Below are positions 10,481 through 24,500 of a DNA stretch of 64,000 nt, piece after piece. Position 1 is the stretch's first letter. Each line of letters begins with the position of its first letter. The position numbers were made by a program, and so were the translations under genes. This DNA is from Arcuatula senhousia (lineage: Eukaryota; Mollusca; Bivalvia; Mytilida; Mytilidae), in NCBI GenBank assembly GCA_963971305.1, contig OZ020305.1, positions 15,719,001 through 15,783,000 of the forward strand. Reading direction: 5' to 3'. The notes below the pieces were generated by a model, which was not told the origin of the DNA, ran no database searches, and was given only the letters and a program-made list of their open reading frames with translations.

Positions 10481-12321
10481 TATATTCTATTTTGAAACCA
10501 AAGGAACAAACAAAGGGTCATTCTCAAGGTCCCAATTACATTAAAATTATTTTGTTTGGTAATAATGTGTGTTGTATGAATAATTATCTATATTGAATTG
10601 TCATTTTGTCCCATTGAGGGCCCTTTGATTGGAAAGAAATACTTATACTCTTTCATAACTGTTCTTATATACACGTATGTCGTTTGGTTCCTTTTGTAAT
10701 AAAGGTACTTGAAATGTCAATTAAATTAAATTATAAGGGTTTTAGTTCCTTACATAAATCGACAATTGTTTTGAATTATATTAAATGCTGACTGAAACCT
10801 TACTGCATACTGAGTCCATCTTGATGTCTGTGGTGACATACTTTGCTGTTAAAAAGATTTCAAATTCTCGTCCTTCAGTCATTTGTCTGTGTGCCCATCA
10901 ACAATGTACTAATTAACGGGTAAGGAAATAAGATTACCTAGTCATTTGCCAAAAGATGACAACGCTTTTTGATTTAAGAGAGGTATGGTAGTGTTCCTAT
11001 GGATATAATTGACCATAATTAGTCTCGTCAGTGATGGGATTTTCTTGTTATTACGAGATGTTGTCTCTCTTTTTGTATCGTTAGTGTCTTAGCTCGTCAG
11101 CAGCTGAACGATAGCCGTCTTCCGCTTCAGTCAATTAGTATTATATGAATGGAAATGTTTTTTGAATACTTGGTCCTTTCCGATTTATCAGATGCTGACC
11201 TCGCGGGTTGGCCGGGAAAAGACTGTTATGGTATATTATCTTTTAAAGAATGGTCTCGAACCGGGGTCTCGAATTAAATTGTCTTTAATTATAGCTTTGT
11301 TTTAGGTATTTTGACGGTCTAGTGAAAACAAAGAGGCTACATAGTTTTAGTTTAAAAATTAAAGCATGATAAATAATTTTTCAATGCACCCTAGAAATGT
11401 TCTTAAGTGTAAAGTTACATCAGTATCGGATTCTTAATATGATAAAATTGCATTTGGAATTTCAGATTTTTTTTTTGAATTACAAGTAGGTCTTCCGGTC
11501 GAATGCAATTACTTGTAAATCATGGTAATAGCACAACGCTTTATATAGCTTTTCGTTAAATTTTCGGTAAAAATCGTAATAATTTTATATATGCAGCTAG
11601 TCGCTATAATAAACATCTTTCTAGGAAAAATTTAACTATTAGATCTTTAAATGGTCATATGATAAAATAATTTTAAAAATCTCATTACCAGAACAAAATA
11701 TAATAGTACAAAAGCCCAAAATTTCATAATTGCATTTTACAATATTTAAGTCATTGTGTACTGTCTCTGAAGGCATTCGGTGTTTTTATAAAAGTTGAAG
11801 CGTATTGCCATTATTTTTTCTTCTTATTATTTATTTACAAGGTTAAGAACTTAGAACAGATCTGAGACAATATTATTATTTTCTCAGAACAGATGAATAA
11901 ACAATTATAGTATATCACACAATTTTTTGAGTATGTCTTGTCAGTGTTGAGTTGTCCTGGTTTTAATTGCCTTTCCCTTTATTAATTAATAAGTACTCAT
12001 AGAAATACTTTACCCTTTCCGTCTGTCAAAAATACGCTACAAGCGGTTCTCATTGGTGTACATGTCAGAATTTAGTCCCGCCCACCCCTTCCTCATATGA
12101 ATGATTATACCGTTGTATACGAAATGTTTGTGTATACTTTTCGAGAAAAATATTGAAAATGTGAAAAAATTGATTGTGCAAATATTACGGAATACCTTTA
12201 CATGAATAATTCCCACAAGAACGTAACTTATCAAGATAAAATGTTTTAAAGGAATAAAAACCATTTAAATTGTGATATAGTCAGTGCTATTTTAGTGAAC
12301 GTGGTTTTTAAAGGGCTTGCC
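10481..12321. other. Upstream region of Slit, promoter not identified
   Basis: This should contain the Slit promoter or an upstream untranslated exon. I see no clear TATA box, CpG-rich stretch or other landmark. An inverted GGTTCGAGACC near 11255-11276 resembles a tRNA B box but has no supporting T stem. Confidence 0.3.
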
Positions 12322-12327
12322 ATGTGA
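12322..12327 (+). promoter_or_regulatory. Minimal start-stop upstream ORF (ATG TGA) before Slit
   Basis: ATGTGA lies 63 bp upstream of the Slit start codon and out of frame with it. If it is in the mature leader, such a start-stop element can stall ribosomes and lower translation of the main frame. Whether the transcript includes it is not known. Confidence 0.3.
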
Positions 12328-12389
12328 TCGTACTGGTTTTTTTTTTTCGTTATTGGAATATTACTGAAAACTCCAAAAATTGTAGAATA

Positions 12390-12571
12390 ATGGAGAAAAG
12401 CTATTCTAACGGATTAACATTATTTTGGATTTGTGCATTGGGTTTATTTTTGATTTTTGACTGTGTTTTAAGTTGTCCTACAGAATGTGTCTGTCAGGGT
12501 AGAAATGTAGATTGTAGTTATAGAAAATTGTCATATGTTCCCACAAATATTCCAAAGGATACACAAAAATT
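12390..12571 (+). CDS. slit: Slit exon 1: signal peptide and LRRNT1
   Basis: The ATG at 12390 is the only in-frame ATG after the TAA at 12309 and has A at -3 and G at +4. The first 28 residues have a hydrophobic core (LTLFWICALGLFLIFDCVL), a typical secretion signal with cleavage probably near CVLS-CP. The LRRNT cap follows: CPTECVCQGRNVDCSYRKL, then SYVPTNIPKDTQKL, with the C-x3-C-x-C-x6-C pattern of Slit N-caps. The exon ends TT before GTAAGT (phase 2). Confidence 0.93.
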
Positions 12572-15500
12572 GTAAGTATAGAACATGGTCATGTCTTCAA
12601 AATGAAATATTTCGATACGGGTTTTTTTATCGTCAGTGCTGCCTGGCAGATTAAGATGGTAAAGTCGTGCAATTGCATTTTACATGTAGCTGCTTTTTCA
12701 ATATATGCCTGTAAATATGCAACTATCATAAGAAATAGATCTAACGGCAAATTGTTTCCTTATTTGTCCCTTTCTTCATTTTTTTGTTGGTAGAAAAAAA
12801 AATAAAAATGCAACTGGTTAGAATCTGTTTATTGCACACACAAGCTGAAGAGACCCACAGGTTCTTATTACAACTCACAAACTTGACATCAGCAAATGCC
12901 AAAAATATATACTATATTACGATTTAATTACTTTGCACTCATATCCCAACAGCTTCAATTTGCACAGAAAGGTGTTTTAATAGCAATTAATTCGTCTCGG
13001 TTTTCTGGTACACTTCTAGGTTTAAGATTAAGTTATCATTTGTATAACATTATAGGAATTATAAGAAGTCAACCCCTTAATTGATTTTATCTGATATTGG
13101 ATGTTTTCACACGTTATCTAACGGGCGACGGACGAATTAGACGTGACGGCGTTGCCACAATAAAAGGGCCGATGTAAATGATATCTAGATATGAAGAAAT
13201 TGTATTTATATCGCTAGTTTATTCATTGTACCTACTGAAATTGATACACCCTATTTTAATATGTGTCAAATTGCACTATTTATCAATCTGATTTTGAAAA
13301 ACTCCATATTTGGCAACAATGAAAAAGTTTTTTTATTTTATTATAGGCAATATTTTACATAAATCGTAATAAAGGGGTCAAACATTCATCTTTTGTCTCT
13401 TATGTGTAGCTCCCAAAACTCTTAACACTGTACGTGACGACGTAGCTTGCTTTTCTCTTTTTTAATTGCACTCAAAGAAGTGTCCAAGAATATAGTATTA
13501 ATGAAATGCATAGAATAATGCTATGATTTTTTTTCAGAGAACTTCAAGGAAACAATTTAGGAACATTGAGGAAGAATGATTTTTCAGGTTTACGACATCT
13601 TAAAGTTTTGTAAGTTTTAAATATACAATTCTTATAGATTTATATATCATAAGAGTGAGGCTCTATGTATATCCTTAGAGGGAGACATGAAATGAAAAAT
13701 ATTTTTTAAAAGGTGAATGGTGAATACAAAAAGCACATAACTACATAAAATGGGATTCTCAGAAACCTTGACACTTTTACTTTAAGTTGCTCAACTCTTC
13801 CCATTATTTAATATAACATTTATGCACCAAACCCACTGCCAGGTATTTTAAAAATCATCTTATTTTAATGAACTTTTAAACAATACTCGAAAGTGGCGGC
13901 TAATCAAACAAGAAAACACTTAATTAAGATACTAAAAGACATAGCTGGGTTATAGTCTATACAAAGTAAAGCAAATAGTCTTGTATTTACCTATAGTAAT
14001 CCGGGTTTATCACATTAGCTGGATGTAAGTAATATATGTTATTCTATTAAACAAACCTTACATCATAAACGATTACTTTTGTACACAGACAATTTTTAGG
14101 TCTTGCTCCTTTGATATTGGCCAGCTTGTGGCACGGTATTTTGGCCAGAATGCGTTTGCGAACTTCTCTTTAAAAGAAACCACATCCAACATCATTATCG
14201 AAATGAGATATATAGTGGTATAATTTTGTCAAAAAATATAGTTTACTAAGTTATGCTTTGATATGCAAATATTTATGGTTTTGTTCTAAATCAACAAACG
14301 AACCATTTTATTTTATATTTTATGTGTTAAGCAACTCAGCATCAACATACTGTACAAAAAAATCTTAATTGTTAATCAATGTATGGTTTAAGGAAGGGGA
14401 CATATTTCAAACATATTTTTTTTGCCTGGCCAAGCAATTTAAGTATCTTAATGTACATCGATTGATACGAGAATTTTAATCCTTTGTTCAAGAAATTTAC
14501 CACCCATGATGATTAAGATCGAACTAGAGTCGAGTTTCATTTGCACCTTTAAATTTGTTTTTCTAGACAATTGTTAGAAAATCAGATACAGACAATAGAG
14601 AGCGGAGCTTTTAGTGATCTTGTCAGCATGGAACGTCTGTAAGTATGCATTCAACCCCTATTCTAAAGGGTGAAAATTATGTAATATGCACAAGATGGCA
14701 ATACTTGGTATGCATAAGATTGTAACATTTGGTCTGCATTCACAGTGATTGAAAAGGATCTTGTGCTATGTGACCACAATTTAAAAGGAAATTTTATTAT
14801 TTCAAGCTAAATGAATGTAAGGCCCCTATTACAATTTATGATACCGAGGCCCCATACACGGGGCCCTATAACTCATTGCTAGACTGCAGTAATACCGATT
14901 GACTGAGTACTATCACCCTCACAAAGAACTTCTTGAAACAAAACGTTTTAGTATGATCAGTGACGGTCTTCCTGTCCAGTTTATGCTTTGATTGTTTAGC
15001 ACACAAAAAAAACTTCTAAAAGACCGTTTTATTGAGACAAATCATTGACAGGCCTGGGCCTTGGGCAATGGTGATCTTAGTGATAATTGAATTTTAATTT
15101 TGACAAATTTTCACAATAGATTAGAACAAATGATACCGCATACCCTTAGGGTAGTTTGTTGATATCAATCAATTATCTCTGCTAATTAGATTTAAATAAA
15201 ACAGATAATGATTGTGACATTTATATTACTTTTTAAACTATAGCTAAGTCGTTTCATTCCCCGATAAAAGAAATACCCAGAAGAGGAAGATGCTGCAAAA
15301 ATTTTCAGTATTTTGTGTTAAGGATGTATTCTTCTGAGGGGTCAAAATTTTCCTTAATCAAGTTTTTTCCCAACCTACATCTTTGAAATGCTAAGACCCT
15401 GAGAAAATCAAATTTTCTAAGAAAACAATATGTCCGTGTGCATTTTAGTTCGCTACAGCCATTTAAAAAGGGCCTATTTTGACAATTTTCCCAAAATTTC

Positions 15501-18500
15501 ATAATTTTTGGCCTATTATGAGGTAATTTTCTTTACAATATCAAGTTTCAAAATCAAGTTTTCTCTCAAAGTTTCCATATTGATAGATGCCATGATTCTA
15601 AACAAATTTAACTTATAAAAAGTATATGTCCGTGATGATATAAGAAAGTTTAATCCCGAAAATATGCCTTTTTAGGTCATTTTCAAAACACCTGAAAACC
15701 GGTAAAAATCAAGATTTTTCAAATTTTCTATCATACCAAAACCTTAAAACTCTCCATTTTTGTTTGAAATAATTGGACAAATATATCTTTTTGAATTTAG
15801 AAAAAAAATTATACGAATTGCATAGAGTCTAAATATTTTTTTGGAAAAATGAATTTTACTACCCCTACCCTGAAATTGGCTAAATTCAGATTGAGATCTT
15901 TTGGTCAAAAATTAAAATGTTGCATATCAAAATTTAGATGGATCATCAATTGATATATATCCACCAAAACTTTTCAATTATAAGGCAAGGTTTAAAAATT
16001 ATTCACAAACGAGATTTCAACGAGACTGAAACCTCAGAAGAATACCCCCTTAAGAACTTCTGTCTCATTTTAAATGCACAATCTACTTTGATTGATACAC
16101 AAAACATGTATAGATAAAGCCAAACATAAAGAGGGATGTATATTGCTGGTTCTCCGCTTAAAACATAAAAAAACCCCCAAAAATGTAATCCCCAAAACTA
16201 AAACGTTAAACTCCTGTCCATAGACCTGTATATTAATATACAGGTCTATGTCCTGTCTGAATGTCGATGCTGATCAAAGATTTAGAGTTATTAAAAAACC
16301 ACGAATAAACAAATTATATTTTATGTTGAAATGCTTAAGAGATGCTTTAGCCAAAAGACTGGAAAACCAATGTATGAAACATAAAAAATAACGAGATTTT
16401 AATGTGGAATAAGTGTACGCAACACAGCCCACTATCAAGCGGCAATTCAGAAAGACCACAGTGGATAATGGCCAGCAGCCTTCAAGGAGGCCAGTAGGCA
16501 CTGCTCACAGTTCTGCAATTGGCCCATGGTCTAAAAAAATGCATATTATTAAAATCCAGACCTGTATACATTTCAATTAAAAGCATTGCAGAAATATTTG
16601 AAAGAGGATTCTGACTACAGTGTACTGGGGAGAAAGGAGAAATCCAATTTTCAAAAAATCTTCATGAAAATTGCTGTTTTCTGATGAATAGGGGGTCCCC
16701 TCTCTGGATCCAACACTGTATGGGTATGGGTTACATGTTTTATAACATTTTTCTTGTTGACAATGCATGTGAACTCCAAATTTGAAAGTTTCCACTATAT
16801 ATTTATTCTTTTAAATATTGTTTTAGGAGAATTGACAGAAATAAACTTTCAAAAATACCAGAAGATCTGTTTTCTGAAATGGAGAACTTAGAGAGATTGT
16901 AAGTTTTTAAAATTTTTCATGTATATGTATTTTGTTTGCTTAAAGAATAATATTTACATGATTATTTTGCAAAAAGTGTTGGTGTGCACAACTTTTAGAT
17001 AAACCAAATTAGAAGAACATTGGTATTCCATGTAAGAATGCCCTTAATCTGATACAGTTACTATTTTAAAGTAGGTCCACATTTATACCGTTAATACTTT
17101 GCAAAACTGCTGTAACCCTAACAGACACTACCATTTCCAGGGGCGGATCCAGGATTTTAGTTTCGGGGGAGGGGGGCATGAACTTTTTTTTCTGCCGAGC
17201 GGAGCGAGACACGAATCTTTTTTAGTGTTTTTTCACGGATTTTATGCATAAAAACATAATTTTTGCTAGTTTTAGGGGGGCTTGCCCCTCAAGCCCCCCT
17301 CTGAATTTGTGCCTGATTTCTTTCTAAAAACAAAATCATATTCTTTTTGACCTACATCTACAAATGCTGTATGAAGAAAACTGCCAATGATAAAATTGGC
17401 TATGAATTAGGACCTTGTTTTAAAATCATTGGTATGATTGTACAGTGTCGGTGATCAATAAGTACTGGTATTGATACAAACACATTCCATGTATACAATG
17501 ATCTAGCATTATTCTTACACTGTGGTCATGAACTATACCGTTCCTGACTGAGCATAACTTAATTTTATCAGAATTTATTCTTATGTTAATATAATCGTAA
17601 AATACTTAGGTGTTGATATATTATGGATCGTCTGAATATTTTATATCCCTCTTTATTTGAACACTTAGTGATTGAGGCTTAGACATTGGGTCCATTTAAA
17701 CAAGTAGATCTAAAAATTACCAATATATCTATCACTCATTGATTGATGTAAAGGAAACGCATATCATTTCGACAGATTTAGAACATTTTACAAACAAAAA
17801 ACCTGATAAAATTGAACCACAAATCTAATAAAATTGAATTAAAATGAATCACTCTAAATAAATTTGTGAAGGTTATTGAAAATTATAAGTATTAGTTTCA
17901 ATATTAAGTCTTCTGTATGTTTTATGAGTTTGATCAGAGTATATGTAAGGCTTGAAAAGGTGGGGTTCTGGGAGAAAAGTGGACTAAATCTAAGATTTGT
18001 GTTTTTGCTTCTTTTGAATTTGATCTTATTATTCAGCATGTCTTAGTATTACTCAAAAAATAAGATATTGTATTATTTAATGTTTAATGAAAGATAATTT
18101 TGAAAGCAAGTGCCAATTTTGGATAATATAGCACATGCACGGTACTAGATTTTGAATTAAACTTCATGTTTCATTAAGTGTAAGCCATAAAAAGGAGGGG
18201 TTTTATTTTAAAATTGTCCATTACTCAACAATCTTCTACTCTTGGCAAATTTTATGCCAGATTTTCTCTCTTGGAAGATTTAAGGAAATAGATCCTTAAG
18301 AAACGATTAAGAATTTCTTTTTTTTAAGTATGTATTATAATGTTTGATCCCTGACATGCATAAAATGAAGTTTATTTCAAAATACAATTAAATGTTCAAT
18401 ATTGAACACTCATTAATTTACTGTTTAATTTGGTACATGTATAACTTCGTTGGTGGTTGTCCATATTTAGGCTGCAATATCATGGTCAGGGCATAAAACA

Positions 18501-21500
18501 AACAATTATCAATCAGTCAATAGTTGGTGGCTCACTCTAAAAAAAAAGTTAAATGCGGTAAACATAAAGTGACAGAGCCATACAGTTTTGCTAAGCCTGA
18601 GCCCTTCAACTCTTTAACTGACTAAATAACTTAAGGTTTAGAAACTTAAGATCTGTTTTGAAAGACATTACTTTTTTTTATTTATCATGTTTATACAAAG
18701 CTTCTTGCAATCAATACCCAAGAAAAAAGTGTACATGTGAATTCTTGCTCTATACATGTATTATATTTTACATGTTACTGTGATGAAATTTGTTCAGTAG
18801 TGTCATACTTGCCACCTTCAGATTAAAAGTCGTTTATGTCACTTTGTTGACAAATGTAATGTCCTGTTCTGTACATAAACCCACTCATCAAAAACTAAAA
18901 TTTGTCCACCGTTACGCAACCTCATTATCAACTTACCCATAATACCTTAATAGTCGAACCATTGTCACTAATTACATAAACATAAATCTTAAAATCACTA
19001 CATAATTATTTATTTCACGGCCCATTCAGTGCTAATTTTAAGTACATGTATTTAACATTGGTCCTCAGTGGTCCATTGTAAGCTAGCCACAGGCTACTGG
19101 TTCTTTCCATTGTATGAAAGGTCCATCAAGTATTTAAGGGTTTTGAGAGAATTGTAATATTTAAATAAACATCATGTTGATCTGTGAAAATATTTCAAGT
19201 AGCTATTGACAGAAGTAAACTTTTCATCATGGTTTTCATTTTACATGTATATGTACAACTATTTTTACAAACTCAGAATGACTTTGCCTTTTTGTGAATA
19301 AAACAACTTAAGCATGTGTGTTACTTACATGTATACCTTTTGTGAATAAAACAACTTCAGCATTTGTGTTATTAACACCTTTAAATTTATCAAATTTCAG
19401 ATCCTTAATGAATATTTGTAAATTGGAATTCATTCATGTTTAGTCATATTTTTATCAAATTTCAGATCCCCATTCATTACATTGCCACAGTATTATATCA
19501 AATCTGATAGGGATTGAACTGCTATTAAGTGATACCTTGATAGAAGATTTTATCTCATCAGTGATATTCGAGCCCAGACATGGTTTATTTTGACTTTGCC
19601 AAAAAAAAAAACTAATGGCTTTTCTACTGTTTTTTGGGGGGTAATTCATACATGTATGTTTTTTGGTCATTATTTATAGTCTTAGAAGGTTCACTTAAAA
19701 TATTATTTTCTCTTAATTCGGGGCAGTTATTGTGACTGGTCTGGAAATTGTTTCATAGGCGTAACCATAATCTTGAAATATTTTGTGGCCTTTATCAAAG
19801 AAGTATAAAATATCACTTAAACTGTATCAATACCAAGACATTTTGTTTTTTACTATATGATCAAATCATAAAAAGATACCCAGAGGCTTCATAAACTCAT
19901 AGAAAAAAAAGTAGCTATCCAAACATCCATTAACTAATGAACTAAAGTATGATCTTATTTGCTGTTTTATGGTCCAGAATCCATTGGTCATTAATGGACA
20001 GCAGAATTATTTGAAGGCTTAAGATTCTGGTTGTAGATATGTGGATAAAATTTTCAGAGGATAAAAGATAAAAGGAATTTTACAGTATTTTTACCTCTTA
20101 AAAAAGAGAAAAAAAATAGGGATTATAATCATACAATTTTAAATTTTAAATTTTTAATAATTTTATAATATTATAAAGGGATATGTCTGGCTTCAATTTC
20201 TACATGTATATCATAAATATTTCTACCATGGTAATCACCAAAGCTTGTCAGGATAAAAATTTGATACCCGATTTTCGATTTAAACATCTTTTAAAGTAAA
20301 ATTAAACATCATACTGGGTAGGAAATTAGTAGGCCATTATATATCAAGAGTACCCAACGGTGCTCAACAAATTGTTCGTGATCACTTGTGTTACTACTTT
20401 AACATCAAGTACCTCGAGTATCATAATGTCGGTCATTAGTTCCTACTAGTCGCTTTACTACATGAATGTAGATCTACGGTATTTTATTGGCAAAAAAATT
20501 CCCTCACAGTAGCATATCAAAATATTTTACCATTTTATTAGGTAACTTCCTTTTATTATCACTTCATAAAATGTCTTTTTTACCTTTATGTACAGGTGTG
20601 TTGTATTATAGAAGAATTAACATATGTCGTTACTTTTAATTATCCATTCATTTTAATGTCACAACTTGAATTTGAAACAGGACAGGGAAAATAAATATTT
20701 ACAGCATACATTTTAAAACATTTGAAGTGATGTGTGGCATTTTCTTTCTTTTGAAATGACAGAGGATTACGGGTTGATATTTGGATATTTTTTGCTTTTA
20801 AGCTTTAAATTGTCCCTACTTATTTATTCATAGAATAAGAACAAAATGAAAACAAACAATTGTATCTGGACAATGGGGAGAAACTATTTGACACCCATTG
20901 AAATAATTATAAAATGTAGATTAGGTATTACTTGTTAAGTGTTTGTAAGAGATACATCTTAAGTCAAGTATATTTAGCTTAAGCTTGGTGTAGTGTTTTC
21001 ATCAGCAGCGGCTACTTGTACTTAAGGAAATATTGACCCTAAAAGTATAGATCTCTAATGTCCATATGGTATTTTGAATAATACTGCTCACCAGAACCCG
21101 TCATAAGAATTTAAATTTCCCCTTCAGTGTGCAAAAGCTTTCAGTACTTCTCCTTAATTTGGCTCAAAATTTTTTTTTCTTGTTATTCTAAAGTGTGGTG
21201 ACCCTAGAATAATCACAGCGGTTATATATTTTGTGCTTACTTGCATGTAAAACATTTTATTCAGACTGTACTGCAAAGCTATACCAAGGTTACACTGAAA
21301 GATATTTACCATGACATTAAGTCTTCTAAAGTTCAACACTAGAACTTGAAGTGGTCATCAGTCTAAGTTAAATCTTTGAGATGTTTGTTTAAAGGTTTTT
21401 ATTACTTTGTGCATCAGGACCATTTCATTTTAAGGAGGCTGATCTTTCAAAACCAGTTATGTTAAGAGGTGGACTACAAACGAGGAATCCATGACCAAGT

Positions 21501-24500
21501 GTATTCTTAATAAGAAAGATAGAATTGTTGGACAAAAAGTTGACAAAAATTGGTTATTTCTAGTCAAGGTTTTGATTTGACTGTACTGGAAGATTTTTAC
21601 CTTTAAGCTCTGGATGGTTAAAACCTTGTATAATGAAAGCATAAAACATGCATGTAGTTAATTAAAAGATAAAGGTGATTTAAAAGCCCATAAATTACCC
21701 CCAATAGTAAAAACTTTTTATAAAATTTGAATTTCTGTCACCTAAAATGTAATTACATGTATATCTGTTATGTTTTATAGTATTACATTCTAAAGTTAAA
21801 GGTGATACATGTGCAAGTTCATGATTTGCATGAAAGGATAAATAAACCTGGGGTAGCATCATAGCTTAGATGTCCATGAAATCTATCACTGTCCTTAAAT
21901 GAAAATAGACTAAGGATTATGAGTTGTGAAGTGAAAGGTAGTGCTTTGGTTAATGTAAAGGATGAACTTGCTCTTCTTTCAATAAGATGGAAAGATAATC
22001 TAAATGGAATCTTTATAGAACTTGTAGTTTCTAAGACCTTGTCTTCATGTCCCTGACAGATATCTAATTAAAGACCCTTTAGTCTTCTTAATTTTTATGG
22101 TGGCAGCGGTGGGATCAAAAGTTCCTGAAGTCAAAAGTTTATCATAGAAACATAGTTGAATTGGTTGAATATTCCTCTGTAAAAATTGTGCTTAAAAACA
22201 CTTTGCAGTGCAAAGTAACAATCTTCAATATCTTCTTAAACTTTGATACAAAGATTTTATCATCTTTCATGAAACTTTTAGATAGCATTTGATTTCACAG
22301 ACTTTACAAACTTTAAAAGTTAGGATTTATGTAAAGCATTGAAGATATCAATTTATTGCAAAGCTGTCATAATATTGATAAAATTTTCATCTATGAGTCT
22401 AGTTATGAGGCTATTATCAATTTGTACCAAGTCTTTTAACTCTTGTTTGATATGATTATCTGACTATCCCCCTTTCTAGTGATAATATTGTATCATTCGG
22501 AGGTTTTAAGAGTTTTTCAATGACCATTAACCAGTGGTTAATTCAGTAAAATCCTTGCTTAGTTGACTTGTTGCCAGGCTATTTGCTGTTGCTAAGTTTG
22601 ACTATTCATTTGAAAAATTGTAAATTTACAAATTTCATTAGATGGGTTAAATTTCAAATCTAATTTTCCGCAATTTTGTTTCTTTTTATGACCACCTGAC
22701 TTACTAGTGAATCATAAATAAGGATTTGACCGCAACAAGATTTTTTGATATTCTTTCTCCCCTTTGAAGTAATTTGGTTTAGCAATGAAAGAAAGAGATT
22801 CTATTCATCAAAATATGAATTATAATAACTAGTTCACACCTGTACCCCAATAAAATACAGGTAGTTTATGGTCATGTCCATTCATAATGGTATGATAAGG
22901 AAAAAGCCTTCAGGATCAAAATCTTATAAATCAGTTTTATTAATTATATCTGGACACACTCATAAAATTCTCTTTACATTCAGGCACTTAGTCTGTGTTT
23001 AATACTCAAGATTTAGTGTCATTTTAGCAATATATAATATATTTTATGTAAATAACTTTTGATTTAATGCAAAACATTCAAACACTATGTGGTAAAGTGG
23101 TTGATTTACATCTCTCACAAGTAAATGGAAATTAAATATATGTTATTACTTGGTGAGAAGTTTTATTGCAAGACAGTATATAATTTTCCCCTTTAGGGAT
23201 ATCATTTCATAATTCTTTATTCACTCAGACTTTGACATGAAATGCAAAGCAGTTTGTTTTTCATGTGTTTGAGGAATAAGCAATGACTTCTGTTTAAGCG
23301 CTTTTGTAGAAAAGACTTCTTTCAAGCTGTATAACTCTTGAAGGCAAATATTTTATATCTATTAAAGTATAAGTGAAGGAATAATTTTTAAAATGCATGT
23401 AGTAAAGTCTTCCCTAACACTAAAATAATATGTGTAGGCCTGTCAATTGGCCAAAAAGTTTGCATACATGTATCTCCTGACATTGAAATTAGAATAATCA
23501 AGACAGAATTTGATAATTTAATGTTACATTTTGCAGAAAATCTTGCAATTGCACTATTCCTTGGCAGTGTCTTATCTATCGAACCTAATAAATCTATTAA
23601 TATAATATGCAGTGTATAACAGGTGCTTGCTAAAGTACCATGGAGAGTAACTGTGAAATTTTCAGCATTAAATTAACATATTTTATTACGTAAATGTGAT
23701 AAGAAAATATAAATATTTTTGAATTTTGAAAAAAATATTTCATGTCTTGTTTGAAATATTTTTTTTTCAGTTATTTTATTGTAGCAATTTCATCCATATT
23801 GTTTAGAGTGCAATTACATAACTTACAATAGGCATGCTTATGTTTTGTTTTATTGAATAAGTTAGTAATGTTATCAATATCATAGTAGTTCTTGTTAAAG
23901 AAAATTTGGGAAGAAATTGTATCTGGTTGATTTGGACATTTTGGTAAGTAGGGGCCTTGCATAGGGGGGGATTCCTATATATATCCAACCAGGAAAAAAA
24001 AAATCATAGAAAGGGGGAGGGTTGATTCCCTCTTATGGCCCCTGTATAATTTTAGCTTGTTAAAAAGCGAAATTACCCCCCTTGTTGATGGCTTTCAATG
24101 ACCTTTCCCCATCTGTAGGCTTAGAAAATAAACCATTTGAGTTTTTCCCCCCAAGAAATCTAAAAAGTGCTTGTGTTTTAACTAAATGTTATGCAAAAAA
24201 GAGAGACCTACATTTCAAAAATGTTACACAAGTGAATTGAATTGTTCAACGATCTCGCTGAGGGGTAGAAAAATTATCAGATTTTCGATTGACACTTTAT
24301 GGTTATTGATACCCATTTCAAAATTTTAATGTTTTACCAAATCTCTAAAGCTCATCTTAAAGCCTAAAGCGAAAACCATCAGAATTTATATTGCCCTGAA
24401 AAATGTCTTTTTATTGAACAAGGATTTTATTATGATTTCACATATATGAATTATTAATATATAAATGATACTAGAATGTTTGCAGATTGTAAAAAGCCAT

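Noticed and set aside
11250..11280. GGTTCGAGACC on the minus strand as a tRNA B box
   Set aside because: The flanking bases do not pair as a T stem and no A box or acceptor stem was found.
12324..12389. Upstream extension of Slit exon 1 before ATG 12390
   Set aside because: It would start at GTG, contains no ATG in frame, and would bury the signal peptide.
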